Below are positions 1 through 7,705 of a stretch of 64,000 bases of DNA, in pieces. The first letter of the stretch is position 1. Every line of letters starts with the position of its first letter. Position numbers and translations under genes: made by a program. The stretch lies in NCBI GenBank assembly GCA_021825585.1, contig JAKAGT010000013.1:1-64000 (forward strand). The letters are read 5' to 3'. A model generated the notes under the pieces. That model saw only the letters and a list, made by a program, of their open reading frames with translations, had not been told where the DNA came from and ran no database searches. Source of the DNA: Bacteroidota bacterium (GTDB lineage: Bacteria; Bacteroidota; Ignavibacteria; Kryptoniales; JAKASW01).

Positions 1-800
1 CTGCTGTTGCAGTCGGGTAAGTTGTCGTGTCGGAAACAGTGTTACTATAGGCATCGGTCAGAGTTGATGTGACCGTAACCTGCTGTGTGCCCGCAGCGAT
101 TGTTGTCGGTGAGGCCGATGGGCTCGCAGCAACCGCATAGAAAGAACCCGGCAGTAGTTTATACAACCTGCCTGTGAATGAAGGTGAATTTAAACTGGCG
201 GGATAATTGCTTAGCGTATCCACCGCCACACCGAGTGAATCTCTGGTAGTTCCGGCGTTTGAAGCCGTGTAAGTACCTGTCGTGGCATTGCTGGATACGG
301 GCATAACCTTGGCACCCAACACGTATACCGTGTCGGTCGCAGCCGCCGGTCGGAATCCGACGATCAGTGTATCCACCTTGGTAAAGTCGCTGGTTGTGTA
401 CCCTTGGGCGACGATTCGCTTAGTCGACGGGAGCGCAACAGGCTTTCCGTTGGTGTATGCCCACACGCTGTCTGAAGAGTTACTGGTCCTTACCACTACT
501 GAGTCACCAGTGAATTTCAGCACGCCCGCGCGGAACACGAATCTTACCATGTAAGATCCGGTCGCGTTCAAGCTGGAGACATAGGCCTTCAGGCTGTCTA
601 TAGTCTGGTTGGCAACTAGAAAGTCCTGCTTGCTGGCGCCGCCAGTATTGGCTAGCTGAACGCTTACAGTGTCTTTAGCCCTTGTAAAAGCTGCTGTCTG
701 CGCTTGTGCATTTCCGAAATCAAGCGCCCCGATGAACATGACGCTCATCAGGAGAAGCAGCCAACTTAGGCTAAGAAAACTGAATCTTCTCTTTAACATT
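1..800 (-). CDS. Secreted Ig-like surface protein, 5' part (cut by window edge)
   Basis: An open frame runs from an ATG at 800 down to base 1 without a stop, about 266 codons, so the C-terminal part lies outside the window. The start has an AGGAGG ribosome binding site four bases upstream. The N-terminus is a signal peptide: basic MLKRR, a hydrophobic leucine-rich core, and a probable cleavage near Ala-Gln-Ala. The mature part is rich in Thr, Ser, Val and Asp with almost no Cys, and its last visible stretch (PTTIAAGTQQVTVTSTLTDA) resembles Ig-like or invasin-type beta domains that list material properties of extracellular proteins. Function beyond being an exported beta-rich surface or matrix protein cannot be assigned. 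It lies downstream of its own promoter at 1101-1129 and has no close co-directional upstream partner. Confidence 0.75.
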
Positions 801-1100
801 GTACCTCCTATTATGGTTACCTTTCTGTCAAATGGCAGAACAAACGGGATGAGCCTGGAAAAACCGCACAGCCCCCGCTTGCGTGTCACTTGTCTTAACT
901 AATGTTACAATTGAATCCAAAACAAAGCCCTCTGAAACCAATTTCCATCTATTCTCCGAAGAACTGCTGTTTTCCTGCTTCGAGAAAGTGCCGATAATTA
1001 GTGCATACTACTCGGTATCAACAACTAGAAAGTGTTGCTCTATCTCATTTATTTGTAAAACCCTGAAAACTCACGTAGCACGTCTCCTATGAACTTCGAA

Positions 1101-1129
1101 ATAATAACGACTCTGGCACATTTAGTCAA
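1101..1129 (-). promoter_or_regulatory. Sigma70-like promoter with A-tract UP element
   Basis: Read on the minus strand, TTGACT (1129-1124) is followed after exactly 17 bases by TATTAT (1106-1101). Two A-tracts directly upstream (plus-strand T runs at about 1131-1149) look like an UP element. It would drive the surface protein gene starting at 800, leaving a leader of roughly 295 bases. Canonical Bacteroidota promoters differ (TAnnTTTG), so a classical sigma70 match also bears on lineage. Confidence 0.5.
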
Positions 1130-1202
1130 GTTTTTTTTGAAGTTTTTTTGATGTTCTGCACGCCCTCGCGCCGGATGTGAAAATGTCTTTTTTTACCGGA
1201 AG

Positions 1203-1673
1203 ATGACTCCATTGGTCGTATTGTCGGAACAAACCCGGCCAACTTTAGCAGGAGCTTCAGAAATGACGAAGAGAGCTAATTTTCTAAGGTTTCAGTTTCT
1301 TGTCCGACAAACCGCTTGCATGACAGCAATGATATCCGACGCCATGGCACTCGCCCAAAATCGACGCACAAAGGAAGATGGAGCGAACCTAAGCTTTGAG
1401 ATCCCCGCAAAAGAGGTTAATTCGACGGGAATAATTTCCCTCCCCCTTTCATGGTTCAACGCAAATCTAATGGTAACCACCAGCTTCGACATGCCGGCGA
1501 AGAGGGTTACCTTCGCCCGCGGGGCGATCCCCTCCATCCCGCCCAACGGCTTTGCCAGCCTGCCATCAGCCGGAGCGCCTGGCCCTTCAGCAGGCAATGT
1601 TCTGTTCCGGCTTGTTTCAGTTCCTCCGGTTCGATTTTCCTCTTCTATCCAATGCGCTCTCCGAAAACGATAG
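1203..1673. other. Gene-free stretch with a possible decayed coding remnant and a long hairpin
   Basis: No convincing gene lies between 801 and 1940. A plus-strand frame of 156 codons opens at 1203 without a ribosome binding site. It has two similar short stretches (SFEIPAKEV and SFDMPAKRV) and a GNVLFRLV segment that faintly recall cohesin-like beta domains. A minus-strand frame overlaps it. At DNA level, GGTAACC (1472-1478) and GGTTACC (1505-1511) form a long hairpin with an inner CTTCG/CGAAG stem. I treat this as either a degraded domain fragment or non-coding repeat DNA; it is not supported as an active gene. Confidence 0.2.
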
Positions 1674-1710
1674 AGTCAACCTGTCTACAATAATGTCAGA
1701 ATCCATTCTA

Positions 1711-1890
1711 CTATAATGTCAGCCCTTCGGGCTTAATCATAATATTCCTTCCGCAATCTTAATCATCCTTGAATTTTGGGCTTTCCAACAAACCAACTAT
1801 TATCCTCAGCCACCTCCAAATCGCGAAGCGATGGCATTATTGTAGCCATTTCCATGGTGTTAATTTTCAACCCTGAAGGGGTGGCATTGT
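1711..1890. repeat. Composite hairpin element, copy 1 (REP/BIME-like)
   Basis: Three small hairpins lie in a fixed order. AGCCC-TTC-GGGCT (1721-1733) has its box on the left. TCGC-GAA-GCGA (1821-1831) is followed by TGGCATTATTGTAG. ACCC-TGAAG-GGGT (1870-1882) is followed by TGGCATT. The linkers between them, not only the hairpins, match the block at 3939-4111 with a few substitutions and small indels, so these are two copies of one roughly 175-bp composite. It sits between the stop codon of the glycosyltransferase gene (1941) and gene-free DNA. Confidence 0.8.
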
Positions 1891-1940
1891 TCTGCACATT
1901 CGAACGACCCTGCTCATCCTTGACAAGGCTGACCGCCGTT

Positions 1941-3539
1941 TCAAAACTCACCTTTCAGCGAAGGCCATAGCTCCTGTATCGACCTTATCTCATTCCGACA
2001 CAAATATATCGTCAGGTCCTGTTCTTCGGGTACGGTCCATTTGTTCACGATGTGTGCCATGGGTGTGACGCTGCGCCAGTTTTTCACCAGATCGAGCGAA
2101 TCGAATCCGATGGATATTGCCGTCGTTCCTGCCTTCCTCCCCGGTCCGAAGAACCAGTATGTCCCCTCGAAACAAACCGAGTGCGGCAACCCGAGTCGCG
2201 GGCCCAGGAAGTCGACGGCACCGGCCTCACCGTAATTCGATGCAATAATGACTGCCTTTGACCGCTCCTCCGGCGGAAGAGAGTGATACGCTCCCGAGAT
2301 CGCATTGACCCGCTGTTCCCATCCGAGCATGTCTGCATAGTCCTGCGGCAGCCTCAGCTCGACGCCCGTGTTCGTTTGCACGGCCTGGGTTAACCCCAGC
2401 GATGCGGCGTACTTTGCCATCTGCTTCGGAGGCAACACCGGCACTCCTATCGGTATGAGCATAACTCCCTGAGCTACAACGAGCACAACCACGGCAATCC
2501 TGAAAACGGCTCCCCGCCATCCCGTTCCAACCTTTTCTAAAATGACGGCGCCTGCGCCGAGCATTGCGGGATAAATCGGGCCCAGGTAGTAGGCCTTCGA
2601 ATGGATCATGAAAAGAACGGCGAAAGTTCCCGCAAATATCCAGCCGAGGATTCGAAACCGAGCGAACCGCTTCGAAACAAGAAGTGCAATGATCCCCGTC
2701 AATGCGATCACGAATGGAACGAGACTCAGGATGAAGATCTGCCCGGTCACGAAGTCCGCCCACGAGACGTGGGTAAACTGCACGGACTGGAGATTCTGCA
2801 TCATCCCGATGAATGGGAAGCCGAGCCTGATCTGGCCGACGATACTTGGACTTCCGATGATGAAGGTAACTGCAAGAGCTATCCACGGCCACGGGGTGAA
2901 TAGAATCCTGCGACCCTTTGTTGCAAGAAGACCGACAAGCACACCGAATCCGAAAACGAATATGCTGAATTTTGTCAGGAGCCCGAGCGCCATGACAACG
3001 CCGAGCGGAATCCACCATCTCCCGTCCTCCGTTTCCCGCCAGCGGATTATCACCCAAAGGCCGAGCGTCCACCAAAGCTGGTCGAAGACTACCGGCTGGA
3101 ACAAGGCGCCGGGGCGGAGGAAAATCGGCGCGAAGAACACGAGGAGGGCGGCGAGGAGCTGGGCAAAGGTTTTGCCGCCCAGACGGCGGGCAATATCCGC
3201 GGCGAGCAGGACGATGATGGACGCCGCCAACGCAGGGAAGAACCGGATGGCCCACAGTGAATCGCCGAGAATCCCGCGGGTTAGGTCGGCGATCGCACCT
3301 ATGAATGGAGGAGAATCCATTCGCCAAAGATGGAGGTGCGCCCCCTGCGCTATATACAGGAACTCGTCACGATGAAAACCGTATGGAGTGAATATGTTGA
3401 CGATGATGTGCAGGATAAGAATCCCCGCTGCGAGGGCATATATAAGAGGAGATGCCGTATGTTGTCGATGAGCCTCTTCAGCGAGCGTGGCACCTGAGGC
3501 GGCCGGTTTCCTGGGTTCTGGTTCCTCGTGGATTGCCAT
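1941..3539 (-). CDS. GT39/PMT-family membrane glycosyltransferase
   Basis: This 532-residue integral membrane protein belongs to the dolichyl-phosphate-mannose/ArnT-like glycosyltransferase superfamily (PMT_2 type). Such enzymes transfer a sugar from a polyprenyl-phosphate donor to lipid, protein or glycan on the periplasmic face. Around ten hydrophobic segments are visible from residue 33 to about 385. The first periplasmic loop carries the acidic motif characteristic of the family (YGFHRDEFLYIAQG, about 53-66), with the Asp-Glu pair expected to be catalytic. A soluble C-terminal domain of about 140 residues follows. The gene stands alone, with composite hairpin repeats on both sides: copy 1 just past its stop and the 102-bp array just upstream of its start. 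The acceptor substrate is unknown. Confidence 0.8.
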   Translation of the reverse strand: MAIHEEPEPRKPAASGATLAEEAHRQHTASPLIYALAAGILILHIIVNIFTPYGFHRDEFLYIAQGAHLHLWRMDSPPFIGAIADLTRGILGDSLWAIRFFPALAASIIVLLAADIARRLGGKTFAQLLAALLVFFAPIFLRPGALFQPVVFDQLWWTLGLWVIIRWRETEDGRWWIPLGVVMALGLLTKFSIFVFGFGVLVGLLATKGRRILFTPWPWIALAVTFIIGSPSIVGQIRLGFPFIGMMQNLQSVQFTHVSWADFVTGQIFILSLVPFVIALTGIIALLVSKRFARFRILGWIFAGTFAVLFMIHSKAYYLGPIYPAMLGAGAVILEKVGTGWRGAVFRIAVVVLVVAQGVMLIPIGVPVLPPKQMAKYAASLGLTQAVQTNTGVELRLPQDYADMLGWEQRVNAISGAYHSLPPEERSKAVIIASNYGEAGAVDFLGPRLGLPHSVCFEGTYWFFGPGRKAGTTAISIGFDSLDLVKNWRSVTPMAHIVNKWTVPEEQDLTIYLCRNEIRSIQELWPSLKGEF

Positions 3540-3587
3540 AGCCTATTCTCTCCTATTCGTATTAGCTTTTCAAACCGAAATCAATAA

Positions 3588-3961
3588 TGTCACCCCTTCG
3601 GGGTTCCAATCTTGTTTCGGTTCCCATTCTACAATAATGCCAGCCCTTCGGGCTTCTGTTCTGATTTAGACTTCACGGCTCTCTTGCCATGTCACCCCGT
3701 CGGGGTTCTAATTCTGTTTCGGTTCCCATTCTACAATAATGCCAGCCCTTCGGGCTTCTGTTCTGACTTAGACTTCACGGCTCTCTTGCCATGTCACCCC
3801 GTCGGGGTTCTAATTCTGTTTCGGTTCCCATTCTACAATAATGCCAGCCCTTCGGGCTTCTGTTCTGATTTAGACTTCACGGCTCTCTTGCCATGTCACC
3901 CCGTCGGGGTTCTAATTCTGTCTTGGTTCGCATTCTACAATAATGCCAGCCCTTCGGGCTT
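3588..3961. repeat. 102-bp tandem array of paired hairpins, about 3.5 copies
   Basis: The sequence AATAATGCC followed by AGCCC-TTC-GGGCT recurs at 3633, 3735, 3837 and 3939, an exact period of 102 bp. Each unit also holds a second hairpin, ACCCC-GTC-GGGGT (ACCCC-TTC-GGGGT in the first, partial unit at 3592-3604), plus the constant linker ending in CATTCTACAATAATG. Units differ at only a few positions. Because 102 is divisible by three, a fake repetitive reading frame crosses the array on the plus strand; it is not a gene. The array abuts composite copy 2 on the right. Confidence 0.9.
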
Positions 3962-4111
3962 AATCATAGATTCCGCAGTCTTAATCATCCTTGAATTTTG
4001 GGCCTTTCAACAAACCAACCATCATCCTCAGCCACCTCTTAATCGCGAAGCGATGGCATTATTGTAGCCATTTCCATGGTGTTAATTTCCAACCCCGAAG
4101 GGGTGGCATTA
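3939..4111. repeat. Composite hairpin element, copy 2, abutting the transposase gene
   Basis: This block repeats the order seen at 1711-1890: AGCCC-TTC-GGGCT (3948-3960), TCGC-GAA-GCGA (4043-4053) followed by TGGCATTATTGTAG, and ACCCC-GAA-GGGGT (4092-4104) followed by TGGCATTA. The last box runs straight into the stop codon of the transposase gene (4109-4111), so the element end and the gene end overlap. Confidence 0.85.
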
Positions 4112-4570
4112 ATCGATCCATTCAAACAGGTGCCGTTCTTCGAATTTTACATCGAACCGCTTTAACAACTCCAGGTACTCCTCCTTAAAGTCTCTCTTCT
4201 TATGATGCTCTTCCTGATTGAGAATGTAGCTGTAGACTCTCTCTATTTGCGAATGTCCATACGAGAATGCTCCAAAACCTTCTTGCCAGCAGAATCGGCC
4301 TTTCGCAAGATTCCTTTCGTTGACAAAGTTAGTCGAGTTGTTTTTAATATCCCTGACTAGATCGGATACCGCTACCGATGGTTTCAGCCCGATAAAAACA
4401 TGGAGATGATCTGGCATTCCATTTACGATAATCGATTTTTGTTCTTTGCCCCTGATGATCCCTGCAATGTATTTGTGCAGCTCTTCCTTCCATTCACTTC
4501 CAATTAGATTCTCTCTGCCCTTTACGGCAAAAACGACCTGGATGTAAATTTGTGAATATGTCCCTGCCAT
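4109..4570 (-). CDS. tnpA: IS200-like / REP-associated (RAYT-type) Y1 transposase
   Basis: This 153-residue protein has the full set of HUH single-strand transposase features. The HUH pair is in MPDHLHVFIGL (His55 and His57). The catalytic helix is RVYSYILNQEEHH, with Tyr115 the likely nucleophile. The YI-NQ-HH pattern is typical of the IS200-like proteins associated with dispersed palindromes. The frame is intact, with a strong GGGGAGGG ribosome binding site before the ATG at 4570. It is bracketed by inward-facing hairpin elements: ACCCC-GAA-GGGGT plus box at 4092-4111 and the mirrored box plus ACCCC-GTT-GGGGT at 4602-4624. No TnpB or IscB partner is present. The family nicks hairpin-bearing single-stranded DNA, so it is the obvious candidate for having generated the surrounding repeats. 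Confidence 0.9.
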   Translation of the reverse strand: MAGTYSQIYIQVVFAVKGRENLIGSEWKEELHKYIAGIIRGKEQKSIIVNGMPDHLHVFIGLKPSVAVSDLVRDIKNNSTNFVNERNLAKGRFCWQEGFGAFSYGHSQIERVYSYILNQEEHHKKRDFKEEYLELLKRFDVKFEERHLFEWID

Positions 4571-4600
4571 GACATGCCCTCCCCTTTGTGTTTACTTATC

Positions 4601-5390
4601 ACAATAATGTCACCCCGTTGGGGTTCTGATTCTGTTTCGGTTCGCATTCTACAATAATGCCAGCCCTTCGGGCTTCACTTCAGAAATATTTCCATCTTCG
4701 GCTTTCTCCAAATCGCGAAGCGATGGCATTATTATAGGCACCATCAACAACCTAAAATGTCAACCCCGAAGGGGTGGCATTATTTCATCGGCTCGAACAT
4801 GATTCGTCAATTTCATTCGACCGCATATCACCCCTTCGGGGTTCTGATTCTGTTTCGGTTCGCATTCTACAATAATGTCAGCCCTCGGGCTTCACTTCAG
4901 AAATATTTCCATCTTCGGCTTTCTCCAAATCGCGAAGCGATGGCATTATTATAGGCACCATCAACAACCTAAAATGTCAACCCCGAAGGGGTGGCATTAT
5001 TTCACCGGCTCGTACATGATTCGTCAATTTCATTCGACCGCATATCACCCCTTCGGGGTTCCAATCTTGTTTCGGTTCGCATTCTACAATAATGCCAGCC
5101 CTCGGGCTTCACTTCAGAAATATTTCCATCTTCGGCTTTCTCCAAATCGCGAAGCGATGGCATTATTATAGGCACCATCAACAACCTAAAATGTCAACCC
5201 CGAAGGGGTGGCATTATTTCACCGGCTCGTACATGATTCGTCAATTTCATTCGACCGCATATCACCCCTTCGGGGTTCCAATCTTGTTTCGGTTCCCATT
5301 CTACAATAATGTCAGCCCTCGGGCTTCACCAAAGAATTGCCTCTTCTCCAAGAATTTCCCGAATCGCGAAGCGATGGCATTATTATAAAC
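4601..5390. repeat. 217-bp tandem array of four-hairpin units, about 3.6 copies
   Basis: AATCGCGAAGCG recurs at 4711, 4928, 5145 and 5362, an exact 217-bp period. Each unit holds four hairpins: ACCCC/GGGGT and AGCCC/GGGCT with the box on the left (AATAATGYC), then TCGC-GAA-GCGA and ACCCC-GAA-GGGGT with the box on the right (TGGCATTATT). This is a symmetric two-in, two-out arrangement like compound REP elements (BIMEs). Unit 1 carries a three-base loop in the second hairpin, and units 2-4 share a one-base deletion there. The last unit diverges after about 5330 and lacks its fourth hairpin. The array ends 35 bp before the stop of the BtpA-family gene. Confidence 0.9.
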
Positions 5391-5424
5391 ACCATCTTCT
5401 CCGTACAGTCCCGACCAGCAGGTT

Positions 5425-6201
5425 TCAGCCAGCGGCTTTCAGAAATTCCCTGAGAAGCTTGCCATCTACCGGATTGGAGGTCACGCGGTCCACTTTCACT
5501 GCCGTTCCCACGATCACACTGTCGGCATACTTGAGGAGCTGCGCGGCGTTCTTCGGATTTGCACCGCTGCCGATAATTATCCTGGCGTCCCTGAACTTCC
5601 GCCTGAGCGCGCGGAGTTCCTCCATATCGACGGCGACGCCGGTCCTGGAGCCGGTGAGGATGATTGCGTCAGCCATCCCCCTTTCGAGCGCATCGGCTGC
5701 CTGCTGCTCCAATCCGTAATCGCCAATCTGCGAAGAGTGCTTGACACCGACATCGGCGAACAGCAGAACGTGCGAGTCGAGGTTCTTCCTCAACCGCATG
5801 CTTTGGTAAGCCTTCCCCTGAATTATCCCCTGGTCGGCTACAACCGCGCCGACATGCACGTTGACCCTGACGAATTCAGCCCCGACGACCGTCGCTATGC
5901 TGAGAGCTGACTCCGCGTCGTTTCGAAGGACATTTATTCCAAAGCTGATGTTGGTGAACTGCCTCCTGAGCTCCGACGCCACGAACGTCATGGATGCGAC
6001 CGTGACCGGGGGCACTTTCTCGACGGCAAACGGCACATCACCAAAGTTCTCCACGATCACACCCATTACTCCGCCTTGCTCGTAGACTCCGCAGTCCTGG
6101 ACAGCCCGGTCCACGATCGCTCCTACGGAGCCGCTGAAATTCGGGGACCCCGGCAGAGGAAGGAGGTGAACGACGCCGATGATCTTAGGAATCGTCATCA
6201 T
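5425..6201 (-). CDS. btpA: BtpA/SgcQ-family TIM-barrel protein
   Basis: This 258-residue protein matches the BtpA family (named for photosystem I biogenesis in cyanobacteria, also SgcQ in enterobacteria), predicted TIM barrels. Visible family signatures are the N-terminal GVVHLLPLPGSP, GGVMGVIVENFGD near residue 45, an RVNVHVGAVVADQGI segment, a DVGVKHSSQ stretch, and C-terminal IIGSGANPKNA and VIVGTAVKVD phosphate-site-like loops. The enzymatic reaction of the family is not established. No photosynthesis gene is nearby, so a metabolic role is more likely than photosystem assembly. Its ATG overlaps the stop of the upstream 50-codon gene in an ATGA arrangement, indicating translational coupling. 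Confidence 0.85.
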   Translation of the reverse strand: MMTIPKIIGVVHLLPLPGSPNFSGSVGAIVDRAVQDCGVYEQGGVMGVIVENFGDVPFAVEKVPPVTVASMTFVASELRRQFTNISFGINVLRNDAESALSIATVVGAEFVRVNVHVGAVVADQGIIQGKAYQSMRLRKNLDSHVLLFADVGVKHSSQIGDYGLEQQAADALERGMADAIILTGSRTGVAVDMEELRALRRKFRDARIIIGSGANPKNAAQLLKYADSVIVGTAVKVDRVTSNPVDGKLLREFLKAAG

Positions 6202-6350
6202 TCGTGCTGAAGGAGCTGGGACTCGATGTCTCCAGGAGTGAGTTCTTCCTCGGATTCCTCGAATTGCAGTTCTTCGATGGTCTTGACCACGACATATGCA
6301 AGACCCGCGGCGATTGCCGCTGCGCTGACGATAAGAAAAAGCTTTTTCAT
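6198..6350 (-). CDS. 50-residue single-span membrane peptide
   Basis: A short frame begins at an ATG at 6350 after GGTGG and ends in a TGA sharing bases with the btpA start (ATGA). The product starts with MKKLFL, has one hydrophobic segment (about residues 4-22, Ala/Val rich) and ends in a very acidic tail (FEESEEELTPGD). It resembles a small anchored regulatory or assembly peptide. Coupling to btpA and a clean ribosome binding site are the evidence that it is real; no family is recognised. Confidence 0.6.
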   Translation of the reverse strand: MKKLFLIVSAAAIAAGLAYVVVKTIEELQFEESEEELTPGDIESQLLQHE

Positions 6351-6468
6351 TGATCCACCGGGATTTGCGTGATTTTCATAGCTCTAGAAATATACACCAT
6401 TTCTTCCAACGATTCTCAGGATATGCATGTGTACCTGCCACGATCCGGGGAAATCCCGGTGTACCATG

Positions 6469-7674
6469 CTAATCCTTGTGTGACTCTACGATTCTCATCG
6501 TGTCGAGTGCGATTACAAGCTCCTCATTGGTCGGTAAGGCGTAGACTTTCACCCTGGACGCATCACTGCTTATAGGTTTGTCCTTTTCACCGGAATTGTT
6601 TCGTGCTTCATCGACTTCAATTCCGAGGAAACTGAGGTCCCTGCAACTCTCCGCGCGGACGTCCGGACTATTCTCGCCGATTCCTCCGGTGAATACGAGT
6701 GCATCCAGCCCTCCCATCGCGGCGGCATACGCACCGATATACTTCTTCACGCGATAGGAAAAGACCTGGAATGCCAGCTCTGCCTGCCGGTTTCCAGCCT
6801 TCTTTTCGGAGACAATCTCTCTCATGTCGCTTGTCAAACCGGAAATACCCAGCAGGCCGCTGTGTTTGTTCAGGAGCGTGTTGGCTTCCGCGAGCGACAA
6901 ACCTTCGCGCCCGACGACGTGTAGTATGATCGACGGATCGAGGTCGCCGCTGCGCGTCCCCATGAGGAGACCTTCGAGGGGAGTGAATCCCATCGTCGTG
7001 TCTACCGATACGCCTCTGTCCACCGCCGCCATGCTGCAGCCGTTGCCGAGATGAGCAGTGATTATTTTCAGCTCGCTGATCGGCTTGCCCAACAGCTCCG
7101 CCACTTTCTGCGAAACGTAGAAGTGCGATGTGCCGTGGAAGCCGTAGCGGCGGATCTTGTAGCGCCTGTAGAGGAGATACGGAATTCCGTAAAGAAACGC
7201 CTGGGGCGGCATCTTCTGATGAAAGGCCGTATCGAAAACCGCGACCTGCGGAGTACCTGGAAGATGTTTCAGCACAGCCTGAATTCCTCTCAGGTTGTGC
7301 GGATTATGAAGCGGCGCGAGTTCGATGTTCTCACGAATCTCGTTCATAACCCTGTCGTCTATAAGAACGCTTTCGGAAAAACTCTCACCGCCATGCACGA
7401 CGCGATGGCCGACGGCTTCGATCTCCGATTTGTCCTGGATAACTCCGTGATTCTTGCTCAGGAGTACGGCAAGCACGTATTCAATTGCAGTCTGGTGGTC
7501 CAGAACTTCAGCACTGATCTTGACCTTATCACCGTCGTAACGTTCGTGAGTGACTACTGAGTCGCTCATTCCAACCCGGTCGATGACCCCCTTTGCCAAT
7601 ATGGAACGGTTCTTTACATCTATGAATTGATACTTAACCGAAGAACTCCCGGAATTCAGTACAAGGATTTTCAT
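6469..7674 (-). CDS. ackA: Acetate kinase
   Basis: The enzyme interconverts acetyl phosphate plus ADP with acetate plus ATP in the cytoplasm. At 401 residues it has the usual family length. Signatures are the N-terminal phosphate loop LVLNSGSSSVKY, GHRVVHGGE with the substrate-contacting Arg near residue 91, FDTAFH with the catalytic Asp near 148, RRYGFHGTSH, and GLLMGTRSGDLDP with the second catalytic Arg. The C-terminal half shows the ADP-binding FTGGIGEN. It lies 31 bases downstream of the hydroxyacyl-CoA dehydrogenase gene. The phosphotransacetylase partner activity may come from the fused C-terminal domain of the malic enzyme at 36640-38910. Confidence 0.96.
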   Translation of the reverse strand: MKILVLNSGSSSVKYQFIDVKNRSILAKGVIDRVGMSDSVVTHERYDGDKVKISAEVLDHQTAIEYVLAVLLSKNHGVIQDKSEIEAVGHRVVHGGESFSESVLIDDRVMNEIRENIELAPLHNPHNLRGIQAVLKHLPGTPQVAVFDTAFHQKMPPQAFLYGIPYLLYRRYKIRRYGFHGTSHFYVSQKVAELLGKPISELKIITAHLGNGCSMAAVDRGVSVDTTMGFTPLEGLLMGTRSGDLDPSIILHVVGREGLSLAEANTLLNKHSGLLGISGLTSDMREIVSEKKAGNRQAELAFQVFSYRVKKYIGAYAAAMGGLDALVFTGGIGENSPDVRAESCRDLSFLGIEVDEARNNSGEKDKPISSDASRVKVYALPTNEELVIALDTMRIVESHKD

Positions 7675-7705
7675 TTCTGCTTTGCTCTCTATTCTCGAAA
7701 ATATT

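Noticed and set aside
2227-3327. Minus-strand frame of 366 codons inside the glycosyltransferase gene
   Set aside because: It is a shifted frame of the GT39 gene; the Arg/Pro-rich translation lacks membrane segments or motifs.
3612-4067. Open frame of 151 codons made of 34-residue repeats
   Set aside because: It is an artefact of the 102-bp DNA repeat, whose length is a multiple of three; the hairpins and linkers explain the sequence and there is no ribosome binding site.
3588-5390. CRISPR array
   Set aside because: Units of 102 and 217 bp have no short constant repeat separated by unique spacers of equal length; spacers are themselves repeated and no cas gene is present.
4757-5719. Several plus-strand frames with repeated segments such as NREAMALL
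   Set aside because: They are readings of the 217-bp array in changing frames, running partly into the BtpA gene on the other strand.
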